From: Collybia mongolica
Lineage: Eukaryota; Basidiomycota; Agaricomycetes; Agaricales; Clitocybaceae
DNA length: 64,000 nt
Direction of reading: 5' to 3'
Assembly (NCBI GenBank): GCA_013420905.1
Contig: JAAXNY010000004.1
Span: 620,001-684,000 of the forward strand
Part shown: one piece after another, positions 21,776-32,797 of the stretch
Layout of the letters: the number at the start of each line of letters is the position of its first letter
Numbering within the stretch: the stretch's first letter is position 1
Position numbers and translations under genes: made by a program
Notes under the pieces: model-generated
What the model saw: the letters and a program-made list of their open reading frames with translations, nothing else
The model's database searches: none
What the model was told of the DNA's origin: nothing

Positions 21776-24399
21776 TCATCGTCTTTGTGTTTTCCCGCCT
21801 TTTCTTTTTCCAGCGAAAAGATGCTTCGGCTGAAGGTCGTGGAGTGCGAATGAGCAAGTGGAGTCCGTAACCGACAAAAAATGACACCCACCATTTTTGT
21901 TTTGATGACGCGGTCGCCCTCGCCCGCCTTCGCCAGCATATTACGTGGCCGTTGTCCGAGGTTACGTAGCTTGACTGCGCGGTTCGCTTGCTGTAATTCC
22001 CATTAGCCCAGTAAAACATGGCGAAACCACCCTGCTGCCGGGGTCGGACGAAAACACGCACCCCTTCGTCCCGCATACCCGCCAACCTGCGATCCGATTT
22101 CGGTGCCCGTCTGTCCATCACGGCAACGACACCAGAGTTCGTCTTGACGCGTTTCTTCGGGGCTTCCTCGCCGTCAACGTCCATCCACTCCTCGGCAGCA
22201 TCACTATCATCCTCCTCGTCGTCCATATCGACGTCCTCGTCTCTCTTCCGTTTCGCCCCCCCTTGCAACTTCGCCAGCATCTCCGCCCGTTCCTGGATCC
22301 GGCTCGGGTCCAACCCTGCCTTCGTCATCTCCGTCGTCAGCTCCGACAGCGTCCGCAGCCCAGCCGTCCGCGGGAGCCGCGCCTGGTTTTTCTTGGACTT
22401 CTTGATGCTCTGCGATTTAATTTTGTGTGAGAGGGCGACGGTGGCGTCTTGGGCCTCACGCTCGTCATCGGAGTCGAACTGCGGCTCGTGTCAGGAGGGA
22501 TAACGGGTGATGGATGGCGGCAGATAGGACGTACCATATCCGACTCGCTGTCGTAGAACCCTTCCGCCTGCAGCTTCTCCTCTTCCCGCTCTAGTGCATC
22601 CAGCTTCTCTGCAATATCAGGGTCGATGAAGTCCGCGATATTCTTGCCATCCATGATCTCTGGGATGATATCCTGCTTCCATTCAGGGTTCGCCAGGAGG
22701 TAGTCCTCTGTGCCACAATGTGAGTAATAGATCCAGACCAAAAACAGCCTGATGAACAAACTGACGTCGCATGTTGATATTGAACACCCCAGCCCCGCCC
22801 TCCTCCAACTCAACATCGCGCTGCAGCCTTCGCCTATCCGGATCGTTCTTGTCGTACTTCTTCCGCTCCTTCACCGTTTCAGGGATGAATGGCGCCCGCA
22901 CCACGTCGTCCCGCGCCTTGGGCTGCGCCACGTGAATCCGGTTAATCACCGAGTTGATCTTGCTCCCCTTGAGCTTTGTGTCCACCCTGTGCGCAAGCAG
23001 TGCATCACAGGCTTTGTTCTTCACGTCCATCACTCCCTCCTCGGAGTAGCACGACACCTGCACGCACTGCACATCCTCCGTGTCGATGATTTCTTGCACG
23101 AGCGCCCGTGAGTCTGGGTGCAGGTCTTCGAGTCGCATCACGTCGATTTTGTTGATGACTAGCAGCGTAGGCTTGCCGCTGAAGAGGGGTTTGATGGAGT
23201 GGAATAGCTTGCACTGCAGCCACGCCCTCAGCTAGTGATCAGGAGACGAAGAAAACAACGAGAACGCACCTGTGCTTCTACTGAATACCCACACTGCTCG
23301 CTGAGATCCATAAAATACAATATACAACTTTTCAGATGCGCGAGCGCAGTAATACTCTGCATCTCGATCGTGTTCATGTCTTCCAGCGGGTGGTCCAGAA
23401 TACCGGGGGTATCGATAACCTGCCATCGAAGGTATTTGTAGTCCAGATGGCCCACGAAGAGAGACTTGGTCGTGAATGCATAGGGTTGCACATCCACGTC
23501 CGCACGAGTAACTTTGTTGATGAACGATGACTTGCCGACGTTCGGGTACCCGCAGATCAGGAGTGTGCGGGTGTTGGGGTCGATTGCGGGGAGACGGGAG
23601 ATATGTTGTCGGACTTGCTCTAGGTATGCGAGGGGGTCTTTTTGCCGGCGCATTATCGTCGCCATTCTATATTAAAATATTAGCGATAGGTCTCAGAGTA
23701 ATTTCATTGTATGAGATGTTGCCTTCTCTTTCATCTAGCAAATCCATGGCACATTCATTGGCCTTTTATAGCCGATAAGTGTGCCAGAAAGGCATCGCAT
23801 GAAACGTAACGGTGACATCCGCATTGAATTTGCAAGCTGGAAAGATGCAGGTTTCTTGTATAAGCGACACTTACCGGCCTAGTGCAGCTTTTTTAAGCTG
23901 TTTACAACGATACAGGCTGTCTCCGAATTTGAGAAGGCGAACGTAATCTTTGGCAACGTGGTCGATTAGATGGCGCGCGGTACGCAGCTGGCCCAAGGCG
24001 AGCTTGTAGTGGTTTTTGTCGTAAAGTACGTTCATGAGAGAAGATAAGAATGGGTGAAGATCCTGAATTGCAACAAAATCAGATGCCTTTGGACATAGTA
24101 AACCCATGATATTCACGCACATCGAGCATCGGGAATTCGGTCAAGATAGCACCCAGCTTCTCCTCAAATGTATCCTGCGTAAACTTGACCTTGCGCATGT
24201 AAAAATTCCTTATCCGGCTAATTTTGAAGTTCTTGTGAATAACCTAAATCCCAAATCGTTGAATGTGTGTGTCAAGCTGCAGAAAGCGTTCGATGCAGCG
24301 TACAGTCGGTGTTTTTCGCTGGGTCTTCGAGAGTACGATGTCCAGGAAATCGGCCGCTGTTGGGACCGGCGCAATGGCCTTGAGCCCGCTCGTCGACAT
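21776..24399 (-). CDS. NOG1: Nucleolar GTP-binding protein 1 (60S ribosomal subunit biogenesis GTPase)
   Basis: NOG1 is an Obg-like GTPase that joins pre-60S particles in the nucleolus and stays until late cytoplasmic maturation. The start at 24399 gives [20 protein letters not shown], typical of the family, then the helical N-domain ([20 protein letters not shown]). The G domain has G1 [11 protein letters not shown]3 DTPGILDHP and G4 LVINKIDVM. The C-terminal part includes [27 protein letters not shown], an acidic run ([14 protein letters not shown]) and [19 protein letters not shown]. The last exon, 21776-21829, is joined over an intron 21830-21891 and encodes [17 protein letters not shown], the basic NOG1 terminus. 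At least seven introns. Read-through ORFs past about 22020 are intronic shadows. Confidence 0.95.
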
Positions 24400-24900
24400 G
24401 ATAAAATCCGATTTCTGGAGTTGACGAGGATGTAGAGGATTTGAGCCGACCTCAATCGGTATCTGGTGAAATCGGTAGCTTGTCGACAACGAGCTAGAGA
24501 TTTTTTTTTGCCAGGGTTCCCACAATTATCGAACACGTGCAAGCGCCTGACCTCGGATCTGAGAGCCGGACATCCGGCGTTGACGATACCACAAACTCAT
24601 GAGTGACATTGACCTCCAAAACGGGAAAACTGCAGTCTGAGACAGCAGGATTGCAGAGCTCGAAAAAAACAAATAGAAGAACTCCCTTGGTTAGTGTGCT
24701 TCGCACAAATAACATTTTTATGGCTGTTTCTGTAGCACTAGAGCCTTTAAAACACTAGGTACAAGGTACAGTAGTATTAAGTCTTGATGAAGGTTTGGAG
24801 ATGTTGAAAACCTTTAGGTATATGTGAGTAGGCATATGACACGGATCAATTTATATGCAGTGGGATGCGAAGACCATGTACTGGTTTAAGGTGAAAGAAA
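24400..24900. other. Intergenic, NOG1 upstream region
   Basis: About 500 bases between NOG1 and the 3' end of small-family copy 1, both on the minus strand. It should contain the NOG1 promoter; no clear TATA box or other gene is visible. Confidence 0.4.
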
Positions 24901-25381
24901 TTAAAATAAGATAGATAATAGGCACCACGCCCCATACACGATCAAGAAATCGTGAAACTATATCACAATCAATCTCATTATCACAGGAAGATCAGAACAG
25001 ATGACTCACGTATGCCCTCCAATTCAGACGCCTAGGCCTCGCCACATCAACTCTAATTATCGTGTGCAACAACTCATTCCAACTGAAGAAATCAACCGAC
25101 ACAGGACCTTTATCGCGACCATCAAAGGTGACCGAAAGGGCTGTATACAACGAGTGATATCGTGGAATACGAAAGTCTTGATAAATGAGCTGGAGAACCT
25201 CCTTCATTTTGGGAATGTTAGATATGTTTCGGAACACAGCAATGTAGGAAAATTCACGGACCTGATAGGTAAGGCGCATCAAACGCGCGCGTCCGTATGC
25301 CTTCTTCGTCGATCCGTAGGTGACTATAACCTGGGGGGGGATAGCCCTCGTGGTGTGTGTCGTTGGGTTTTCAGGAGCCAT
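24901..25381 (-). CDS. Small protein of unknown family with hydrophobic C-terminus, copy 1 of 3
   Basis: I do not recognise the family. The start at 25381 gives MAPENPTTHTTRAIPPQVIV, then TYGSTKKAYGRARLMRLTYQ. An in-frame intron of about 60 bases follows (donor GTCCGT, CTAAC branch site), at the same place as in copy 2. Next are EVLQLIYQDFRIP, TALSVTFDGRDKGPVSVDFF, SWNELLHTIIRVDVARPRRL and NWRAY. A second intron (donor GTGAGT, acceptor GATATAG), again shared with the other copies, leads to a final exon encoding FHDFLIVYGAWCLLSILF before a stop at 24901-24903. The last 15 residues are hydrophobic enough for a short membrane anchor. If the second intron is ignored the frame ends at 24992. The conserved core is T-[AL]-x-S-V-T-F ... 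W-x-E-[LM] ... R-[IV]-D-[IV]. Confidence 0.6.
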
Positions 25382-26561
25382 CTCGAGTACCGTGCCAGAA
25401 GAGTTGGTGTGCGTTCGTAGTCACTAGACTGGTTTGGGGGTGGCCTGCGGTCCCTCGAGCTTTATATTTCGTCTCGGTGGCACAGGTTCCTGACTTTGAG
25501 ACCGATATACACAAAGAGGCCCCCAGAAATCGTATTTCCTTGGTGATGACGGGGTTTCGTCGCATCGTGGAACATAGCAAGGAATACAAAGGCGCTTTAT
25601 GGCTCGGGGCTTGGAGACCTATATGTAGGCTTGGCGTCCGCGACGATGCGCGCAAAACAATGGCGTTTTTAGGCTGTTTGGGAATCGCGAGGGCCAGTAT
25701 CAACTTGACAAGGATAGCCAATGGGTCCCCAAGGTTTTGAAGATGATTCTCAAAAAATTTGACCAGAGGATTTATCTTTATATTCTCCACTGATATTCTT
25801 CCTATTTTGAGATTTTCGTCTAGCTGGTGAGTGATCGATGTGATCAGGTGGACCCGCTGCAAAAGCGGAAAGATCTAGAGCAAATGGGGCACCGCCGAGA
25901 ACCACGGAAAACGCCGTCCAACGTGTAATTCGATGTATCCTGAATCCTCTATAAGGTCTGTTGTTAATGGCAAGAGAGTGTAATAAATGAGGCCTAAAAA
26001 GTAGGGCTACTGTTGAAAGCTTAGTTGTGCAAGTTGGAGTATGGCCGCATAGCCTGTTTGGGTTATTAGGAGGGAAAGCGGCACTTCGTGTACTATTATT
26101 TTGCCGGGTGGGCCGTGGCAAAAATATCCATCTTGAACATGACTTGTCTCACGAATCCACGACCACATGGCGATACGACTCCATGATGTACGAAGGCCTG
26201 AACAGCAGAGGACGTTCGTAAGGGATCCGGAAATGTCGACTTTCTCTGGGAAAATCTGGGAAAAGATGCCCGGGTTCGCGGGGTACAACCTATATGGAAC
26301 ATTCCCCGTGCCAGTGCCGGGGACTAAGGTGGTCTAAACGTTTACCTTGAACGCTCGGGGATGTCTATCTTCTCATTACGGCCCGTTTCAAGGGTGCATG
26401 CCCTCTATGTCCATTGTGCCGTCTAACTTCTCCCCGTGGTTTTTAAAATAAGATGCTCGCCATCATGCTCACTCTTGTTCGCTTCTTTGGAGCTTCGCCT
26501 ACATCACCCAGTACGATAGCTCTGCCGATTCCAGCTAGAGGCAGCCTCTAACGTCAATATA
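25382..26561. other. Intergenic between divergent genes
   Basis: Upstream of small-family copy 1 (-) and of MFS transporter B (+), so it should hold both promoters. ORFs of 120-160 codons occur on both strands (for example 25371-25862 minus) but overlap each other and lack motifs. Confidence 0.4.
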
Positions 26562-28980
26562 ATGTCAACCCACAAGCCATCATTAGATGACGACGCGAAG
26601 CACCGTTCTTTTGTTAGCTCTCCAGGGCTTGACTCTGCTGGCCATGCGAAGATCGAGGAAGTGTACAATGCAGACTTCCAGCAGGCAGTTGCGAACACCA
26701 AATTGAATCCGAGGAGTAAGACCAGTATTCAGGTGCGAATATATTGTTCCATGATGTGGTTTCGCTTGTCGACGGTAAGCACGCGTAACAGCTGTATTTC
26801 ATTGTCATGGTTGGGTTTCTGAACGCTGTGTCGTCTGGGTTCGATGGAAGCTTAATGGGTGGGATTAACGCTATGCCACAGTACCTCGATTTCGTGGGTT
26901 CACAGCTTGAATAATCTCTTCGTCACATTGCTCATTCTTTGATCCAGTTCCACTACAAATCGACAGGAGCGTCAACTGTACGCCCACTTCACTTTGTCAC
27001 TTCAACAAAATATTCAATCTACTTCTAGGGTATCGTATTCATGATCTAGTATGTCTCTTCTCGCACCTCAGCGCCGCATATTCACCGTTCCCAGCGTGGT
27101 AGGGAATTGCGTCGGATCATGTTTCGCGGGCCCAGCATCGGACAAAGTGAGTAGCCGGTTCATCTCCATCTCGACTATTCATCCACTCGGCACCCCAGTA
27201 CGGCCGCAGAGGCGGCATGTTCATCGGAGGCCTCTTCATTCTCGTCGGGTCTGCCATAATTACCGCCGCCCAGAACGTCGGTACCTTCCTCGGTGGACGC
27301 GTACGTGGCCCGCTTCTCCGCCTTTGTCCTTCTCAACCTCACCCAACCCCCCGTAGTTCCTGCTCGGCTTTGGGATTGCCATCTCTACCACCGCTGCTCC
27401 AACCTGGGTGACCGAGCTCGTCCCACCGCAGTGGCGTGGTCGGCTCGGTGGCCTCTACAACTCGTGCTTCTTCATCGGGTCTATGCCCGCAACAGGCGCC
27501 ATGGTCGGGACGGTCAAGATACAATCGACCTGGGCGTGGCGGCTCCCGCTCCTTCTACAAGTCATTCCACCCTCGATCGTCATGGCTACGGTGTGGTTCT
27601 GCCCGGAGAGCCCGCGCTGGTTGGTGAGTAGGGGCCGGCATGAGGAGGCGAGGGCGATACTAGTGAAGTACCATAGCAATGATGGAAAGACGAATGCGGT
27701 GGTAGAGCTGCAGCTGAGAGAGTTTGCAGAGAGCATTGAAAAGAAGAAGATGGAGCCGTTTTGGGATTATAGCATGTTGATGAAGAACCGGAATGCGCGT
27801 GCGTGTCTTGTTCCTCGTACTCTTTCCGTGCTTTTCGTTTGTTTGACGGACGTGGGTTATCAATGTAGGGTGGCGAATGTTGTGTTTGACTCTCATGTGT
27901 GTACGTACTCCACTCTTATCCACCCCATCCGTCTTATCCCACCACTCCGTCAGGTGAATGGCCAGCTAGCAGGAAACGGACTGATCACGTACTTCATGCC
28001 CGTCATGTTCCAAAATGCTGGTGTTTCTTCCGCCCAGAGGCAACTCGTGTAGTGTGTTGTTTTCCTCCCCCTCTCCCTTTAATCATCCCTCACAAACCCC
28101 CAGTAACTTTGCGAACTCGATTCTCTCCGCATTTGGCGCTTTTTCTGGGGCATCCCTCACAGACCGCATCGGCCGCCGGCGAAGGCTCTACATCGGGGCA
28201 CTCGTACTTGCTATTCTGCTTGCAATGGTCGCAGCGTTGTCCTCAGAATGTCCGTTTCCCGATTTTGGTATCACGTGGCTATGTTCTAACATCCCATCGG
28301 TCAGTCGGCAAGAAAGGTAACACGAACGTGACGGGCGCAAACGCCTCGATCGCGATGATATTTTTGTTCGGGATCGCGTATAGCTTCACGTACACGCCCT
28401 TGCAGGCGTTGTACTGTGCCGAGTGCGTCACATTCTGTTTTGTGATTGAAATGGATGTCGGGTTGACGATGGGCCTCGTAATAGGGTTATGAGGCAAGAC
28501 ATGCGCGCGAAGGGAATGGCGGTGCATATCCTCATCTCGAATTGTGCTGGGTACGTTTTCTTCTACCTAATTTTCGGTTACAGGGTTTGAAAGGTCCGAC
28601 GCGGGAATAATTAGGTTCATCAATACGTTTGCGAACAGCGTCGGGCTCGGGAAACTTGGGTGGAAATATTACTTTGTGTGAGTAACCCTACACCCTTTAT
28701 CAGCCCTTTGTTATAACCCGCTGCGTCCTCCAGATTTGTAGGATGGAACCTATGTGCCTCGGTTCTATGGTTCCTTTTTTGCGTCGAGACGGTTCGTTTC
28801 CTCTTTCTCTTGCTCTCAATATGTTAGTCTGATGCTTATGCACCCTAGCGCGGCCGCACCCTCGAGGAGCTGGAAGAAGTTTTCAACGCGCCGTGGCCCG
28901 CACGCGCTAGTGCGAAGAAGGTCCGGATCGCGCTCAAAGGGGATGGGGTTGTCAAGGTAGTCGACGACGAGGGGCAATGA
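26562..28980 (+). CDS. MFS sugar transporter (sugar-porter family), copy B
   Basis: The start at 26562 gives MSTHKPSLDDDAKHRSFVSS. A multi-exon chain follows: VGFLNAVSSGFDGSLMGGIN; GNCVGSCFAGPASDKYGRRG; MFIGGLFILVGSAIITAAQN; RFLLGFGIAISTTAAPTWVT; ELVPPQWRGRLGGLYNSCFF; WAWRLPLLLQVIPPSIVMAT; WFCPESPRWLVSRGRHEEAR; NGQLAGNGLITYFMPVMFQN; SLTDRIGRRRRLYIGALVLA; FLFGIAYSFTYTPLQALYCA; MRAKGMAVHILISNCAG; KLGWKYYFVFVGWN; RTLEELEEVFNAPWPARAS, with stop at 28978-28980. Introns are short, for instance one splits the Glu codon after LYCA (donor GTGCGT near 28421). The order and motifs match copy A, but the proteins differ enough to be old paralogues rather than a recent duplication. Substrate unknown. Confidence 0.88.
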
Positions 28981-29256
28981 CCAGTGAGCAACGCTAGCCT
29001 CGAATGGAAGTTGTATTGTATGTATTGTATTCAATGATTTCTTGGACAATTGAGTAGGAATTGGATATTGCACGGAAAGGAAAGGAAACTCTACAAACCA
29101 TGCTCGAAAAAAAAATCATGGAAAATACATCAATACACGCCGGGTCTGCGCATCCTTATGAGTAGGTGCGAACCCAAACCCGTTCGGGGAGGGCCGCAAA
29201 GGCAGTTGACAAGTCTCAATCCTTCCTGGTGACACTAAATTTATGATCCGCTTTAC

Positions 29257-31327
29257 TTACATCGAAACATAGAGAACACGATCGGCCAACGATTCGTCAA
29301 TGCATTCCCTTTGCATCACAATCACTTTTCTCCCTTTGCCTATATCCACTTCATAGGCCGCGGTTTCAAAGATGCCATGGTATTCAGGTGGTTGGGGGGG
29401 CCTGGATACATCATTCTCAATGCTTGACTCGACATCTTTTCCGGGCTCGTGCCTCAGCATTAGATAAAACCTTTCTCCCGAGACGTTGCATATGAACGGC
29501 AACATATCCGTCACGGTCTCCGACACCCAACGTTTCTTATACCAAAATAAAGGACTCACAATGCTCAGCCCACACTGCGTTGGGGGAGCTTTCTCGAAGG
29601 CTGTCCACATCCACCACAAATACATGTTGCCGGGTTAGTGGGACGACCAAGCATGCTTCCACACCAGGGGGTTGCTTCAGGAGTGGTAGTTGTTGCTGTG
29701 ATCCCCTCATAACTTCAACTCTTCCACATACATTTGATTGACCACCGAAAGACAAAGAAACGGCGACCGACCATCCGTCGGTGAGCTCTGCGAAGGCCCT
29801 GTCTACGAGCACAAAGTGGTTTATCCTCGAGCGAGTCTTGACAGCAGCTTCATAAGCCAAAAGAATCTCCGCTTGGGAATGATTTCCAGGTTCGAGACCC
29901 GTTATAATATCGCACCACAAGACACCTGGCCTGTAGACAATAAAAAAGGCGCCAAAGTGCTCGCGTTTGCTGGGGTCATAGAATACGAGTAATTCTGCAG
30001 CTTCATGCTGGGGGGCGAAAAATTCTGACTTCAGATACCGATATCGGCCGTCCATCTTGTACAAGTGGCCCATTATTGACCCAGAATCCCAGATTTTGGG
30101 CTTTCCGTAGTCAAGGGGCACACTGGTTTTGATTTGGAGACTGCAGCGGTGGATATCCCGACTATCTGCCTGACAATCATCCGCAATATACAGCGAAGAC
30201 AACCGGTCAGGCCCCTTAAGTTTCGTTTCCGGTAATGGGATGAATTCTGATCGAACGTAGCGCTGCTGGCGGTTGGACCACACGAGGATGATGCGTATGG
30301 GATCAGGCTGTCCAAAAAAAGGCAATTCAAGGATGCTAAAATCATGTATTCCGACGCTCCTTTCGTGAACTACCACGGTTGGCAATTCAATATATAACCC
30401 TTGGTTCGTCATTGAATAGGGAGTGGGTGTTTTTGAAGCAAAACCCCCGAATCGGTTGCCCCCTGTGGACACCTGAGGGATCCTTTCGACATTTTGCGAG
30501 TAAAAAAAATCCCTAGGGGAACGTGCTAACATTCCTCGACACGTGTCCTTGATTTGCCTAAAGGGCAATCCGATTAAACCCCTAGATCTGTACCCCACAG
30601 TCCATGCGAATATTGAATGGTCATCAGATTTTTTTATTATCTCGTGCTGAAGTCGGATGAACGCCTTTTGCCCCTCGCCGTACAGCAGCGGCATATTGAC
30701 ATCGAATATTCCCATCAGGCCGTATGCCGCATCTTCTCGTGTTGTGTTTCTTTTGGCCACCCAGGACATTCTGACTGCAATTGGCACCCTGTGCAATCCG
30801 GAATATCCAACAATGACACCGGTTTCAATTCCTGTGACCGCGGATATCACATTTTGTAAGGTAGCTTTGGTGCCAATATCCGCCCAATTACTTCCACGAA
30901 AGATGACTCTCGGTGGCGCGATAAGCTCCTGCAGCGTCTAGCCCTTGGTGAACCAGAGGCTCAGTGAAAATGGGGAATGGGGATTCTCATGGTCTCCACA
31001 GCTCGGAACATCCCATAAATATGCATAGCAGATGTGTGCGTTTCGATACCATGCATACATTGAATTGATGGCTTCCGAGAGCTCAGCGCTGCTCTCCTTG
31101 TTAATGCAGCAAGTATCGAACCAAATGTACTCAAGGTGATCTCCCTTGGCTGTGTCGCAGGCGCCAACTATCTTTTCCCAACCCTTCATCAGCCTGGCCT
31201 TGTCGAGATTGGTGATGTCCTGAAATGTAACTTCCTCCCTCTGCCATACATGGGATAGTATCGCGTAGCGTGGTACGTTACTTTGAAATTCTGACAATGT
31301 ATGCGTGCTGGTGTTCAAGAGGCGCAT
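29257..31327 (-). pseudogene. HET-domain gene, copy 2, broken by a nonsense codon and a frameshift
   Basis: Collinear along its whole length with the intact HET gene at 32798-34864. It starts MRLLNTSTHTLSEFQSNVPR and carries YAILSHVWQREEVTFQDI and YIWFDTCCINKESSAELSEA. At 30938-30940 a TAG stands where both other copies have the TGG of the GWTLQEL motif. The frame then runs on openly from there to about 29560, where a frame change of one base occurs after CESFIL. The downstream frame continues with GERFYLMLRHEPGKDVESSI and ends VLYVSM at 29257, as the intact copy does (IIYVSM). The two lesions alone, in an otherwise well-kept sequence, suggest recent inactivation. A sequencing error or a segregating null allele is possible. 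Confidence 0.88.
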
Positions 31328-32797
31328 GGCTGATGAATTCTGCCGCGAGAATCGGGGTGTTCAGCAGATGGTTTGATAGGGTGGTTGAGTCTTGCACAAG
31401 ATCTGATCCATAACCGTAGTGAGTATGTATAATTCGGAACTGTTCAAAGAACTCACCAGGACTACTACACAAAAGTTGACATTGCAAGAAGTTGGCACTA
31501 GGTGGTACGATTGCGATTGCGATAGTAGACTCAGGCTGGATTTGTGTACACCATACCGGTTGAAATAAGCTGTCAGGGTGTTATAGGGCTATGACAAGGC
31601 TATGATGTCGCCTGTACCCTGTGCTAGTATTGCCTGCATGCACAGCATTCATAGAGTCTGACTTTTGAGATTGCATGTGGTGTCGCAAACGAACATGAAT
31701 TGTTTGGATTCTGTTTGGTTTTGTCCTTAGATTTCAAACCTGAACACCAAATTAGACTCCATTTTGTCGTTCTCTCGCTGATTCTTGAGACAACCCAGGT
31801 TAATTTCACGTTACCGCGCTAGGCAACCCCCGGCTCAGAATAGCTAAGAATATCTGATATCTATACTACAAAACTATGAATGTCCAAGCCACTTAGGCTT
31901 CCATGACTTACTGATGACAGAAGACCAGGTCACCCTGCATGAGGACATTTATCATGTTGTACCGGTATGTATCAGGGGCGTCGCAAACGGGCGCGTTTCA
32001 GGCGAGTCAAGGAGCCCGGACAAGTTTGTGCTTTCATTGGTACGACATTGAACATCTCGGAGTTCGTTAAGATGGTCGACGCGAATCCAAATAAATTTCT
32101 AGTGACGCTATAAATTATAATGACAATCTGTCTTATACCGACACGTGGGTCACGAATCAATCAAGGACCAAAACCAATGCGCCACTGCTAGGAGACAGAA
32201 GAATGAACGCAACAGGTTACAGGACTGTTTGGTTCTATACTAGTATGCATGCAACAGACGTGGTCTCTTCAGCATGTTCCCCACTTCTCCGAAGACACGG
32301 CCAACACTGTATTGAAATCAACGTCCAGCAATCGACACGTGCGGCGACGCAGGCATAAGATCGAATCCCGCAGTGAGTACCCACTATCGTACTCCCTCAT
32401 TCTTGGCCCCTGGTACGTTCCAGTGCTCTTTCTCTATCATCTCGTCACGATACCGCGTATAGCGCCGCGGACCTGCACCTTGGGTTCTGATGTCCTGCTA
32501 TGACCACATGACCGCCCACCAGTTTTATATGCGCATTCTTCCTGCATGCCCCCCCTCCCCCCCCACAGCCGAATTGTGGGCTTCGTGTACAATCTATTGA
32601 TTATGCTACTACCACTTTCCACCAACTGTATTAACGTTTACGTGCCTATCCAACTAATAAACAACTTCTTCAGATACAATTCATATTTTGCCCTGTCCAG
32701 TTAGTATGATTGGCCGATGCGGATTGAAATTTATCTTAGCCCCCAAAGATAGCTGATACGACCACCCATTCCCGTAAGACTACAACGACCATTCATC
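31328..32797. other. Intergenic between the tandem HET copies
   Basis: About 1.5 kb upstream of HET copy 2 and downstream of copy 3. It is AT-leaning, with a C-rich run near 32550-32570. No ORF resembles a protein; the region was probably part of the tandem duplication and has diverged. Confidence 0.4.

Noticed and set aside
21436..22328. Long minus-strand frames reading past the NOG1 exons.
   Set aside because: They read through introns; the family C-terminus is restored only by splicing to 21776-21829.
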